A stretch of 64,000 bases of DNA. Source: Clostridiaceae bacterium. Its GTDB lineage: Bacteria > Bacillota > Clostridia > Lachnospirales > Lachnospiraceae. The position numbers and the translations under genes were made by a program. Of this stretch, positions 1 through 7,104 are shown one piece after another. The notes below the pieces were generated by a model, which was not told the DNA's origin, made no database searches, and saw only the letters and a program-made list of their open reading frames with translations. The stretch covers positions 1-64,000 of the forward strand of contig CAJTGF010000006.1 in the NCBI GenBank assembly GCA_910575585.1. Reading direction: 5' to 3'. The number at the start of each line of letters is the position of its first letter. The first letter of the stretch is position 1.

Positions 1-3
1 AAT

Positions 4-17
4 CGAACTTATGTTTC
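4..17. promoter_or_regulatory. LexA (SOS) box candidate 1
   Basis: The bases CGAACTTATGTTTC match the Gram-positive LexA/DinR consensus CGAACRNRYGTTYC at 13 of 14 positions. The gene it would control, if any, lies to the left of the window. Two more boxes of the same type follow within 870 bases. Confidence 0.45.
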
Positions 18-132
18 GCATCAAGCATAGGTCTATTAAAGTTACCCTTTTTTCTGAAAAACATATCAAAATCTTTTCAAAAATCATCTTGACATATTAC
101 CAGATTGCTCCTCTACTATTCATCCGACGAAT

Positions 133-146
133 CGAACATATGTACG
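133..146. promoter_or_regulatory. LexA (SOS) box candidate 2
   Basis: CGAACATATGTACG matches the Gram-positive LexA consensus at 12 of 14 positions. It abuts the stop codon of the sigma-like gene. A TTGACA (89-94) with TACTAT (114-119) lies just upstream on the plus strand, but no plus-strand gene follows, so its role is unclear. Confidence 0.35.
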
Positions 147-554
147 TTATTTTTCTAAAATATTTTTTAGTTTTTTTAAAAGCCGCTGGTGGCGGGCCTG
201 CAGAGTGGTCGCCGGCACAGCCGTGGTCCTGGAAAGCTGCCGCAGGGAATCACCGTAGATGTAAAGCCGGGAAAGAAGGTGCCGTTCTTCTTCGGTAAGC
301 TGGGTGACTGCCTGCTTCAGCTTTTCTAAAAGGATGTTTTTCTGCACCGTGTCCTCAACGGATTCCGCAGCAGGGTCGGAAAACATATCAGAACCGTTGA
401 CCTCTTCGGTGTCAAGGGCATCATAGAAAAACGTCTGGTTGCGGATATCGCTTTCACGGAAGTACCGCTCTTTGCGCGCTCCCTGGCAGTATGCCTTATA
501 GACCTCCTCGGTGACAGGGATCTGGGTGTTTTTAAGCTTGATGTAGTAGTCCAT
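147..554 (-). CDS. sigma-70-like factor (mobile-element type)
   Basis: A 135-residue protein whose last 60 residues resemble sigma-70 region 4: acidic segment, then LTEEERHLLSRLY followed by a helix-turn-helix (about residues 100-125) and a lysine-rich end. Short sigma-like factors of this kind are common on phages and integrative elements of Clostridia, where they drive element genes. The start at 554 was chosen because AAAGGAGA sits eight bases upstream; a longer frame reaching 629 would run through a terminator hairpin. It lies downstream of the Com-like gene on the same strand, separated by that hairpin. The family assignment is by pattern only, and the target promoters are unknown. Confidence 0.7.
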   Translation of the reverse strand: MDYYIKLKNTQIPVTEEVYKAYCQGARKERYFRESDIRNQTFFYDALDTEEVNGSDMFSDPAAESVEDTVQKNILLEKLKQAVTQLTEEERHLLSRLYIYGDSLRQLSRTTAVPATTLQARHQRLLKKLKNILEK

Positions 555-599
555 TGGGGATTCTCCTTTCTTTGTCAGGTAAAACAGCAGACAGACATT

Positions 600-638
600 A
601 AAAAAGAGACCCACTGCCTCATAGGGCAATGCGTCTCT
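600..638 (-). terminator. hairpin with T-tract between com-like and sigma-like genes
   Basis: On the minus strand AGAGAC pairs with GTCTCT, with an inner TGCC/GGCA pairing, and the stem is followed by six T. It starts 25 bases after the Com-like stop codon. No good promoter is visible between it and the sigma-like start, so it may act as an attenuator within one operon rather than as an operon end. Confidence 0.6.
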
Positions 639-662
639 CCTGCTATTCGGTAATTGATAAGA

Positions 663-827
663 TCATTCCTTTGCTAGGTAGTCCTTATGCTTTTGTGGGT
701 TCAAGAGCATGACTCTCATGATCCTGCGGCAGCGGGAACACTTGATCTCAATACTCCCGCTGGCTCCGGGTATGATGTCAAACAGTCGCTGATGACAGTA
801 CTTACAGTAAATGGTAGTTGAAAACAT
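663..827 (-). CDS. Com-like zinc-knuckle protein
   Basis: A 54-residue protein with two CxxC pairs (C8/C11 and C30/C33) in the arrangement YCKYCHQRLFD...IKCSRCRR. This matches the Com family, named for the phage Mu translational activator, found on many prophages and integrative elements; the cysteines would bind one zinc. The ribosome site AGAGGGAAG precedes the ATG at 827. The gene is preceded by a promoter (TTGACA at 908-903, 17-base spacer, TAGATT at 885-880) with a LexA box over the likely transcription start, so expression is probably SOS-controlled. It is the first gene of a short minus-strand unit with the sigma-like gene. Its RNA or DNA target cannot be inferred. Confidence 0.7.
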   Translation of the reverse strand: MFSTTIYCKYCHQRLFDIIPGASGSIEIKCSRCRRIMRVMLLNPQKHKDYLAKE

Positions 828-855
828 TCTTAAATCACTTCCCTCTCAAGTATTT

Positions 856-869
856 CGAACATATGTTCT
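856..869. promoter_or_regulatory. LexA (SOS) box 3, over the com-like promoter
   Basis: CGAACATATGTTCT matches CGAACRNRYGTTYC at 13 of 14 positions. It lies just downstream of the minus-strand -10 element (885-880), where bound LexA would block initiation toward the Com-like gene. Confidence 0.65.
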
Positions 870-879
870 ATTAATATAT

Positions 880-908
880 AATCTACCAGAGAAAAAAGGG
901 TTTGTCAA
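880..908 (-). promoter_or_regulatory. promoter of com-like gene
   Basis: TTGACA (908 to 903) and TAGATT (885 to 880) are separated by 17 bases. The -35 overlaps the -35 of the divergent trmO promoter (902-907), so the two polymerase sites share the same face of DNA and may exclude each other. Confidence 0.55.
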
Positions 909-930
909 TAGTTTTATAGTCTGGTATGAT
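902..930 (+). promoter_or_regulatory. promoter of trmO
   Basis: TTGTCA (902-907), a 17-base spacer and TATGAT (925-930), ending 43 bases before the trmO start codon. Confidence 0.6.
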
Positions 931-973
931 GAAGGAAATATTCTTCCATAGTATGATCCAGGAGGCTTCCAAC

Positions 974-1648
974 ATGAAAGCTATCGCTCATATCCACACG
1001 GACTTTCCCACCAAATTCGGCATTCCCAGGCAAAGCGGCCTGGTGGAAGATCTGCAGGGACTCATAATCTTTGAGCCCAAATACCGCAATCCCGCCGCCT
1101 TCAGAGGGCTGGAACAGTTTTCCCATGTCTGGCTTTTGTGGCAGTTTTCCCTGGCACAGCGAGAACACTGGTCCGCTACCGTAAAGCCTCCCAGGCTGGG
1201 GGGAAAGCGGATGGGGGTATTTGCCACCAGATCCCCCTTCCGTCCCAATAATATCGGCCTTTCCTGTGTGAAACTGGAGAGCGTGGATATGGATGAAAAT
1301 CTGGGACCTGTTGTGCGGGTATCCGGGGCGGATCTGATGGACAACACCCCGATCTACGACATAAAGCCCTATATCCCTCTGGCGGACTGCCATCCCGAGG
1401 CGTCGGAAGGGTATACCGGGGAGACGAAGGAGCACCGGCTTACGGTGGAATTTCCCGATCACCTTCTTAAGCGGTATCCGCAAAAGAAGCAGAAGGCCAT
1501 AATCGGTGTGCTGGCCCAGGACCCAAGGCCCGCCTACGTCCAGGACCCCCAGAGGGTTTACGGGGTGGTCTTCGGCGGATTTGACGTGAGATTTACGGTG
1601 ACAGGGCAGATTTTGAAGGTGTGCGACGTGGTTCCGGTGAAGCCGTAA
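974..1648 (+). CDS. trmO: tRNA (N6-threonylcarbamoyladenosine(37)-N6)-methyltransferase TrmO
   Basis: A 224-residue TsaA/TrmO family protein (VirR/TsaA beta-barrel). It uses S-adenosylmethionine to methylate t6A37 of tRNA. Family segments are visible: IAHIHTDFPTKFGIPRQSGL near the start, the QFSHVWLLW block, and GVFATRSPFRPNNIGLS. The start at 974 follows GGAGG at 961-965; upstream ATGs in frame (926, 947) lack a ribosome site. The t6A substrate depends on threonylcarbamoyl-AMP, made by the Sua5/TsaC protein encoded at 54.6 kb. It has its own promoter and appears to be a single-gene unit divergent from the SOS-boxed element. Confidence 0.88.
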   Translation: MKAIAHIHTDFPTKFGIPRQSGLVEDLQGLIIFEPKYRNPAAFRGLEQFSHVWLLWQFSLAQREHWSATVKPPRLGGKRMGVFATRSPFRPNNIGLSCVKLESVDMDENLGPVVRVSGADLMDNTPIYDIKPYIPLADCHPEASEGYTGETKEHRLTVEFPDHLLKRYPQKKQKAIIGVLAQDPRPAYVQDPQRVYGVVFGGFDVRFTVTGQILKVCDVVPVKP

Positions 1649-1735
1649 AATCGCTGAAAACCTGATGTTTTCCACAGTAAAAAAATATGCACAAAAACCG
1701 TGAAAAAATCTATTGAAGTTTGTTAAAAAAAAGAG

Positions 1736-1753
1736 TTGATATATTTTTAACAA
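1736..1753. promoter_or_regulatory. Rex operator candidate, proximal to -35 of adhE
   Basis: The 18-mer TTGATATATTTTTAACAA matches the clostridial Rex consensus TTGTTAANNNNTTAACAA at 12 of 14 fixed positions and overlaps a potential -35 (TTGATA, 1736-1741; TAAAAT at 1758-1763). Rex is the NADH/NAD ratio sensor that commonly represses adhE. Confidence 0.6.
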
Positions 1754-1776
1754 CTGGTAAAATAAAGCTATAAGAT

Positions 1777-1794
1777 ATGTTAAAAAAATATCAA
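1777..1794. promoter_or_regulatory. Rex operator candidate, downstream copy
   Basis: ATGTTAAAAAAATATCAA matches the Rex consensus at 11 of 14 fixed positions. Its centre is 41 bases from the first site, about four helical turns, so two Rex dimers could sit on the same DNA face across the promoter. Confidence 0.5.
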
Positions 1795-1852
1795 TCCCAA
1801 ACGGCAACATATCAAGTACCCAGCAAACAAAGTTTCTTTTAGGAGGTCCAGT

Positions 1853-4486
1853 ATGGCAAAGATTGAACAGAACACCGTACCAGAAATCATCGACAGTGTG
1901 GAAGCGCTCACTGCCAGGATGAAGGCAATGCGCAAGGCACAGGAGGTATTTGCTACCTATACCCAGGAGCAGGTAGACAAGATCTTCTTCGAGGCGGCAA
2001 AGGCTGCCAATATGCAGCGCATTCCTCTTGCAAAGATGGCTGTTGCAGAGACAGGCATGGGCGTGGTGGAAGACAAGGTCATCAAGAACAACTATGCGGC
2101 AGAGTATATTTACAATGCCTACAAGAACACCAAAACCTGCGGCGTCATTGAAGAGGACAAGGCATTCGGCATCAAGAAGATCGCGGAGCCTATCGGCCTT
2201 ATTGCTGCCGTTATCCCTACGACAAACCCCACATCTACAGCAATCTTTAAGACCTTGATCGCGCTTAAGACGAGGAACGCGATCATTATTTCCCCACATC
2301 CCCGCGCGAAAAACTGTACAATCGCGGCAGCAAAGCTGGTATTGGACGCAGCCGTTAAGGCAGGCGCTCCCGAGGGCATCATTAGCTGGATCGACGTGCC
2401 TTCTCTGGAACTGACCCAGGAGGTTATGAAGGGCGCTGACACGATCCTTGCTACAGGCGGCCCCGGCATGGTACTGGCTGCTTACTCTTCCGGCAAGCCG
2501 GCGCTGGGCGTGGGCGCGGGAAATACACCGGTTATCATTGACGATACCGCAGATGTGAAGATGGCGGTAAGCTCCATCATCCACTCCAAGACCTTTGATA
2601 ACGGTATGATCTGCGCTTCCGAGCAGTCGGTTACGGTAATGGAGCCTGTTTATGATCAGGTAAGAAAAGAATTTGAACTGAGAGGCTGCTACTTCTTAAA
2701 GGGCGAAGAGCTTAACAAGGTCCGCAAGACGATCTTGATCAACGGCGCGTTAAATGCCAAGATCGTAGGACAGCCTGCTTACAAGATCGCCAAGCTGGCA
2801 GGTCTTGAGGTTCCGGAGGATACCAAGATCCTGATCGGAGAAGTGGAGTCTGTGGATATTTCCGAAGAATTTGCTCATGAGAAACTGTCTCCCGTACTGG
2901 CAATGTACAAGGCCAAGACTTTTGACGAGGCTATCGCCAAGGCAGAGAGATTGGTTGCGGACGGCGGCTACGGCCATACGGCTTCCCTGTATATCGACGT
3001 AAGAGAATCCGAGAAGATGGCAAAGCACGCGGCAGCCATGAAGACATGCCGTATCGTAGTCAACACTCCTTCCTCCCACGGCGGAATCGGAGATCTGTAC
3101 AACTTCAAGCTGCTTCCTTCCCTGACTCTGGGCTGCGGCAGCTGGGGCGGCAACTCCGTATCCGAGAACGTAGGCGTAAAGCACCTGCTGAATATCAAGA
3201 CCGTAGCCGAGAGGAGAGAGAATATGCTGTGGTTCCGCGCACCAGAGAAAGTATACTTTAAAAAAGGCTGTATGCCGGTTGCACTGGATGAACTGAAATA
3301 TGTACTGAACAAGAAGAGAGCTTTCCTGGTAACAGACTCCTTCCTGTATATGAACGGCTACACCAAGCCGATTACCGACAAGCTGGATGAGATGGGCATT
3401 GTATATCAGTGCTTCTCCAATGTACAGCCTGATCCTACTTTGGCCAACGCTCAGGAAGGCGCAAAGGCCATGGACGCGTTTAAGCCTGACGTGATTATCG
3501 CTCTGGGCGGCGGTTCCGCTATGGATGCGGCTAAGATCATGTGGGTAATGTACGAGCATCCGGAAGTAGACTTCCAGGATATGGCAATGCGGTTCATCGA
3601 TATCCGCAAGAGAGTATACACATTCCCCAAGATGGGCGAGAAGGCTTACTTTGTGGCAATCCCCACCTCCTCCGGTACAGGTTCCGAGGTTACGCCTTTC
3701 GCGGTTATTACCGATCAGGAGACCGGCGTGAAGTATCCGCTGGCTGACTACCAGCTTCTGCCCAACATGGCTATCGTGGATACGGACAACATGATGAGCC
3801 AGCCCAAGGGCCTGACCAGCGCTTCCGGCGTAGACGTTCTGACCCATGCCCTGGAGGCTTATGCTTCCGTTATGGCTACGGACTACACCGACGGCCTTGC
3901 GTTAAAAGCTATGAAAAATGTTTTCGAATACCTTCCTACATGTTATAATGAAGGCAGCAATGTAGAAGCCCGCGCAAAGATGGCCGACGCTTCCTGTATG
4001 GCCGGTATGGCATTTGCCAACGCGTTCCTGGGCGTTTGTCACTCCATGGCTCATAAGCTGGGCGCGTTCCATCATCTGCCCCACGGCATTGCCAATGCGC
4101 TGCTCATCTCCCTGGTAGTGGAATTTAACGCGGCAGAGTGTCCAAGAAAGATGGGGACATTCTCCCAGTACGAGTATCCCCACACCCGCGCAAGGTACGC
4201 AGAGTGCGCCCGCTTTGTGGGTATCCAGGCAAAGGATGACGAGGAAGCCGTAAAGAAACTGATCGACAAGATTGAGGAGCTGAAAGCCGCGGTAGGCGTA
4301 AAGAAGACCATCGCGGATTACGGCATTGACGAGAAGCACTTCCTGGATACGCTGGACGAGATGGTGGAGCAGGCATTTGATGATCAGTGTACCGGCGCCA
4401 ACCCCAGATATCCTCTTATGAGCGAGATCAAAGAGATGTATCTGAAGGCATTCTACGGAGATAAGAAGAGCGAAAGCGCAAAATAA
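1853..4486 (+). CDS. adhE: bifunctional acetaldehyde-CoA/alcohol dehydrogenase AdhE
   Basis: An 877-residue full-length AdhE. The N-terminal half is a CoA-acylating aldehyde dehydrogenase with the catalytic cysteine in NGMICASEQS (C254). The C-terminal half, from about residue 470, is an iron-dependent alcohol dehydrogenase with GGGSAMDAAK near residue 553 and the metal-binding histidines in HALEAY and HSMAHKLGAFHHLPHG. It reduces acetyl-CoA to ethanol via acetaldehyde, re-oxidising two NADH, in the cytosol as spirosomes. AGGAGG precedes the ATG. A 204-base leader carries two Rex-like operators, consistent with redox control. A phosphotransferase-fold gene follows 39 bases downstream with no terminator between. 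Confidence 0.97.
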   Translation: MAKIEQNTVPEIIDSVEALTARMKAMRKAQEVFATYTQEQVDKIFFEAAKAANMQRIPLAKMAVAETGMGVVEDKVIKNNYAAEYIYNAYKNTKTCGVIEEDKAFGIKKIAEPIGLIAAVIPTTNPTSTAIFKTLIALKTRNAIIISPHPRAKNCTIAAAKLVLDAAVKAGAPEGIISWIDVPSLELTQEVMKGADTILATGGPGMVLAAYSSGKPALGVGAGNTPVIIDDTADVKMAVSSIIHSKTFDNGMICASEQSVTVMEPVYDQVRKEFELRGCYFLKGEELNKVRKTILINGALNAKIVGQPAYKIAKLAGLEVPEDTKILIGEVESVDISEEFAHEKLSPVLAMYKAKTFDEAIAKAERLVADGGYGHTASLYIDVRESEKMAKHAAAMKTCRIVVNTPSSHGGIGDLYNFKLLPSLTLGCGSWGGNSVSENVGVKHLLNIKTVAERRENMLWFRAPEKVYFKKGCMPVALDELKYVLNKKRAFLVTDSFLYMNGYTKPITDKLDEMGIVYQCFSNVQPDPTLANAQEGAKAMDAFKPDVIIALGGGSAMDAAKIMWVMYEHPEVDFQDMAMRFIDIRKRVYTFPKMGEKAYFVAIPTSSGTGSEVTPFAVITDQETGVKYPLADYQLLPNMAIVDTDNMMSQPKGLTSASGVDVLTHALEAYASVMATDYTDGLALKAMKNVFEYLPTCYNEGSNVEARAKMADASCMAGMAFANAFLGVCHSMAHKLGAFHHLPHGIANALLISLVVEFNAAECPRKMGTFSQYEYPHTRARYAECARFVGIQAKDDEEAVKKLIDKIEELKAAVGVKKTIADYGIDEKHFLDTLDEMVEQAFDDQCTGANPRYPLMSEIKEMYLKAFYGDKKSESAK

Positions 4487-4525
4487 GGTATTTCAAAGGG
4501 TAATGTATAAGGAAGGGAGAAAAAT

Positions 4526-5278
4526 ATGAAGACAGATAAGATTTTAGCCACACGGACCCATAAAATCATCTATCAGGTAGGCGACACGGCCGTTAAGGTA
4601 TTTGATAAGAACTTCCCCAAAGCGGACGTTCTCAACGAGGCCCTGAATCAGGCTATGGTGGAGGAGACCGGCCTGCCGATCCCCAGAGTTTTGGGCGTAA
4701 ACGTAACCGAGGACGGCAACTGGTGCATTACCTCCGACTACATTGAGGGCAAGACCCTGGAGCAGATCATGGAGGAAGACCCGGCCAATGTGGAGAAGTA
4801 TATGAGAGAGTTCGTAGCGCTTCAGATGGAAGTCCACAGCAAGAAGATGCCAAAGCTGAACAAGCTGAAAGACAAATGGAACAACAAGATTTCCGCTTCC
4901 AAGGAGCTGAACGCCACTACCCGCTATGAGCTGCACACCCGTCTGTCCAGTATGCCCAAGCACAACAAGGTGCTCCACGGCGACTTTAACCCCAGCAACA
5001 TCATCGTTGACGCCAAGGGAAGATACCATGTTCTTGACTGGTCCCACGCCACCCAGGGCAACGCGTCCGCCGATGCCGCTACCACATACCTGCTGTTCGC
5101 CTTAAAGGATCAGAAGATGGCGGAACTGTACATGGATACTTTCTGCGAGATGAGCGACACGGCAAGACAGTATGTTCAGAGATGGCTGCCCATTACTGCG
5201 GCTTCCAGACTTGGGAAGAAACTTCCCGGGGAGAGAGAGCTGCTGGAGAGCTGGCTGGATGTTGTTGAGTACGAGTAA
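4526..5278 (+). CDS. aminoglycoside phosphotransferase-fold kinase (TIGR02172-like)
   Basis: A 250-residue APH/choline-kinase-fold protein. Visible kinase features are K24 in TAVKVF, the catalytic loop HGDFNPSNII (H151, D153, N158) and the metal-binding D171 in LDWSHA. The Lachnospiraceae members I associate with this pattern are annotated as TIGR02172 family phosphotransferases, of unknown substrate. GGAGAAAAAT places the start. It follows adhE directly and ends at a strong terminator (5331-5372), so it is probably co-transcribed with adhE and may share Rex control. Resistance to aminoglycosides should not be inferred from the fold alone. Confidence 0.75.
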   Translation: MKTDKILATRTHKIIYQVGDTAVKVFDKNFPKADVLNEALNQAMVEETGLPIPRVLGVNVTEDGNWCITSDYIEGKTLEQIMEEDPANVEKYMREFVALQMEVHSKKMPKLNKLKDKWNNKISASKELNATTRYELHTRLSSMPKHNKVLHGDFNPSNIIVDAKGRYHVLDWSHATQGNASADAATTYLLFALKDQKMAELYMDTFCEMSDTARQYVQRWLPITAASRLGKKLPGERELLESWLDVVEYE

Positions 5279-5330
5279 AATTAAGGAAAACGGCGGCCTA
5301 AGGGCTTTCGTAACCGCATAAATCCATAAA

Positions 5331-5372
5331 AAATGCCTCGGCTGTGGACTGAAAACATGGCCGGGGCATTTT
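5331..5372 (+). terminator. terminator after adhE-kinase unit
   Basis: AAATGCCTCGGC (5331-5342) pairs with GCCGGGGCATTTT (5360-5372), closing the unit on the plus strand. Confidence 0.75.
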
Positions 5373-5441
5373 AGGTTTTAGAGCCGCCTTGTCAATTTAT
5401 TGGCTCCGTGTTACAATGGAAAAAATGAAAGGCATGATTTT

Positions 5442-6452
5442 ATGAAAAATTATATTGTATTTGACTTGGAATGGAATCAGAGTCCGGAAGGAAAAAGTAA
5501 CTCCATAGAGCGGATGCCCTTTGAGATCATAGAGATCGGCGCTGTAAAAATGAGCGCGGATCTTCAGATAATATCCCAGTTTCACCGTCTCATCACCCCC
5601 CAGGTGTACACCAAACTCCACTATGTTATTTCGGAGGTGACTCACATGGATATGGGGAAGCTTAAAGCGGAGGGGGAGCCTTTTACGGAGGCGGTCCGGG
5701 AGTTTATACAGTGGTGCGGCAGGGACTGCCGGTTTTGCACCTGGGGCTCCATGGACCTTATGGAACTGCAGAGGAATATGGAATTTTACGGGGTGGAGAT
5801 CCCCTTTGAACGGCCTCTTTACTATTATGATGTGCAGAAACTGTATGGGATAACGGCAAAAGACGGGAAAGAGAAGCTGTCTTTAGATCATGCGGTAGAA
5901 GAGCTGGGGATTGAGCAGAGCCGTCCCTTCCACCAGGCTCTGGATGACGCGTACTACACGGGTATGGTGCTGCGGCATATGAAAGCCGATGCCTGGCAGC
6001 CTTACATCTCCATGGACTATTACTGGGTGCCTACCGTGCCGGAAGAGCAGGTGACTTTAAAATTTCCCACCTATTCCAAATTTGTGTCCCGCACCTTTGA
6101 GACCAAAGAGGACGCGCTGGCGGACAAGGTTGTGTCTGATGTGGTCTGTCCCCACTGCCGGCGGATGCTTCGGAAAAAAATGCGGTGGTTTTCTCTGAAT
6201 CAGAAGCAGTATTTTTCCCTGGGAGTGTGCCCGGACCATGGGTATGTCCGGGGGAAGATACGCATGAAGAAGGCGGAAAACGGAAAGATCTACGCTGTAA
6301 AGACCATGAAAGCCACAGATGAGACAGGGGCCAAAAGCGTGTTTGAGAAAAAGGAAGAGCAGCGCAAAAAACGTCACCAGCGCAGCGACATAAAAAAAGT
6401 AAAGAGAGCGCTCACTCCTCCCGCATCCGGTATCCGACGCCAATCTCTGTAA
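5442..6452 (+). CDS. DEDDh 3'-5' exonuclease with C-terminal Cys cluster
   Basis: A 336-residue protein with an RNase T/ERI-1-like exonuclease domain in residues 1-190: D8 and E10 in IVFDLEWNQ form the first acidic pair, and HQALDDAYYT carries the late catalytic His and Asp. After the nuclease domain a CPHC...CPDH pattern suggests a small zinc-binding tail, followed by a very basic end (KKEEQRKKRHQR). Nucleic-acid trimming is likely; substrate unknown. The start at 5442 follows AAAGG. Its last 41 bases overlap the 3' end of the convergent response regulator gene, so the final residues are less certain. Confidence 0.8.
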   Translation: MKNYIVFDLEWNQSPEGKSNSIERMPFEIIEIGAVKMSADLQIISQFHRLITPQVYTKLHYVISEVTHMDMGKLKAEGEPFTEAVREFIQWCGRDCRFCTWGSMDLMELQRNMEFYGVEIPFERPLYYYDVQKLYGITAKDGKEKLSLDHAVEELGIEQSRPFHQALDDAYYTGMVLRHMKADAWQPYISMDYYWVPTVPEEQVTLKFPTYSKFVSRTFETKEDALADKVVSDVVCPHCRRMLRKKMRWFSLNQKQYFSLGVCPDHGYVRGKIRMKKAENGKIYAVKTMKATDETGAKSVFEKKEEQRKKRHQRSDIKKVKRALTPPASGIRRQSL

Positions 6453-7104
6453 AGATATACTCCGGCTCCGCCGGATTCCTCTCCAGTTTTCTCCGGATGT
6501 GAGCCATATTAACCCGGAGAATCTGGTTGTTGTTATCGCTGTAAGGCCCCCAGATCTGCCGCATGAGATAATCATACGTCAGCACCTTGCCTGCCTGCTT
6601 GGCCAGCATGGATACCAGCTTATATTCGATCTGGGTAAGGTGGATTTCCTCCCCGTCAAGAGAAATAAGCCGTTTTTCAAAATCGATCACCAGACCGCCG
6701 CAGGAATATACGGAATCAGAGCCGCCGCCTTGGTGGCTGCTGTGGCGCAGGGCCGTCCGGATGCGGGCCATCAGCTCCGATGTGCCGAAAGGCTTGGTGA
6801 TGTAATCATCGGCGCCCCAGTCCAAAGCCGCCACCTTTTCATTTTCCTGGGTCCGGGCAGAGATGACGATAATGGGCGTAGCGGTAAAACTGCGGACGCT
6901 GCGGATAATATCCATTCCGTCCATATCAGGAAGCCCCAGATCCAGAAGGATGATGTCCGGACACTGGGAGGCAATAACGGAAAGGGCCTCCGTCCCTGTG
7001 GAAGCGGAGATGGTCTTGTAGGATTCCCCTGCCAGGATAGATTCTATAAAACGGCAGATGTTCTTTTCATCTTCAATGATCACTGCTGTCAGTTTCTGAC
7101 TCAT
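6412..7104 (-). CDS. KdpE-like OmpR-family response regulator
   Basis: A 230-residue response regulator: receiver domain with phospho-acceptor D55 (IILLDLGLP), the switch lysine in ITKPFG, then a winged-helix DNA-binding domain (LTQIEYKLVSMLAKQAGKVLT...LRVNMAHIRRKLE). The sequence is closest in style to KdpE. It overlaps the sensor kinase by 32 bases and is the last gene of a four-gene operon that starts with the Lit-like gene. No kdpFABC genes are present in the window, so potassium control is not supported here; regulation of envelope functions is an equally good guess. Confidence 0.88.
   Translation of the reverse strand: MSQKLTAVIIEDEKNICRFIESILAGESYKTISASTGTEALSVIASQCPDIILLDLGLPDMDGMDIIRSVRSFTATPIIVISARTQENEKVAALDWGADDYITKPFGTSELMARIRTALRHSSHQGGGSDSVYSCGGLVIDFEKRLISLDGEEIHLTQIEYKLVSMLAKQAGKVLTYDYLMRQIWGPYSDNNNQILRVNMAHIRRKLERNPAEPEYIFTEIGVGYRMREE

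Noticed and set aside
89-119. Plus-strand promoter TTGACA/TACTAT near the left edge
   Set aside because: No plus-strand gene follows before the convergent sigma-like gene; the 19-base spacer is long. At most an antisense transcript.
914-2584. Long open frame on the minus strand across trmO and adhE (556 codons), and others antisense to adhE (2750-3847)
   Set aside because: They mirror strongly supported plus-strand genes, are rich in Cys/His/Leu without recognisable motifs, and have no ribosome sites; the high-GC codon pattern of adhE opens the opposite frame.
4526-5278. Aminoglycoside resistance gene
   Set aside because: Only the general phosphotransferase fold is seen; the closest pattern is an uncharacterised clostridial family and the context is fermentation.
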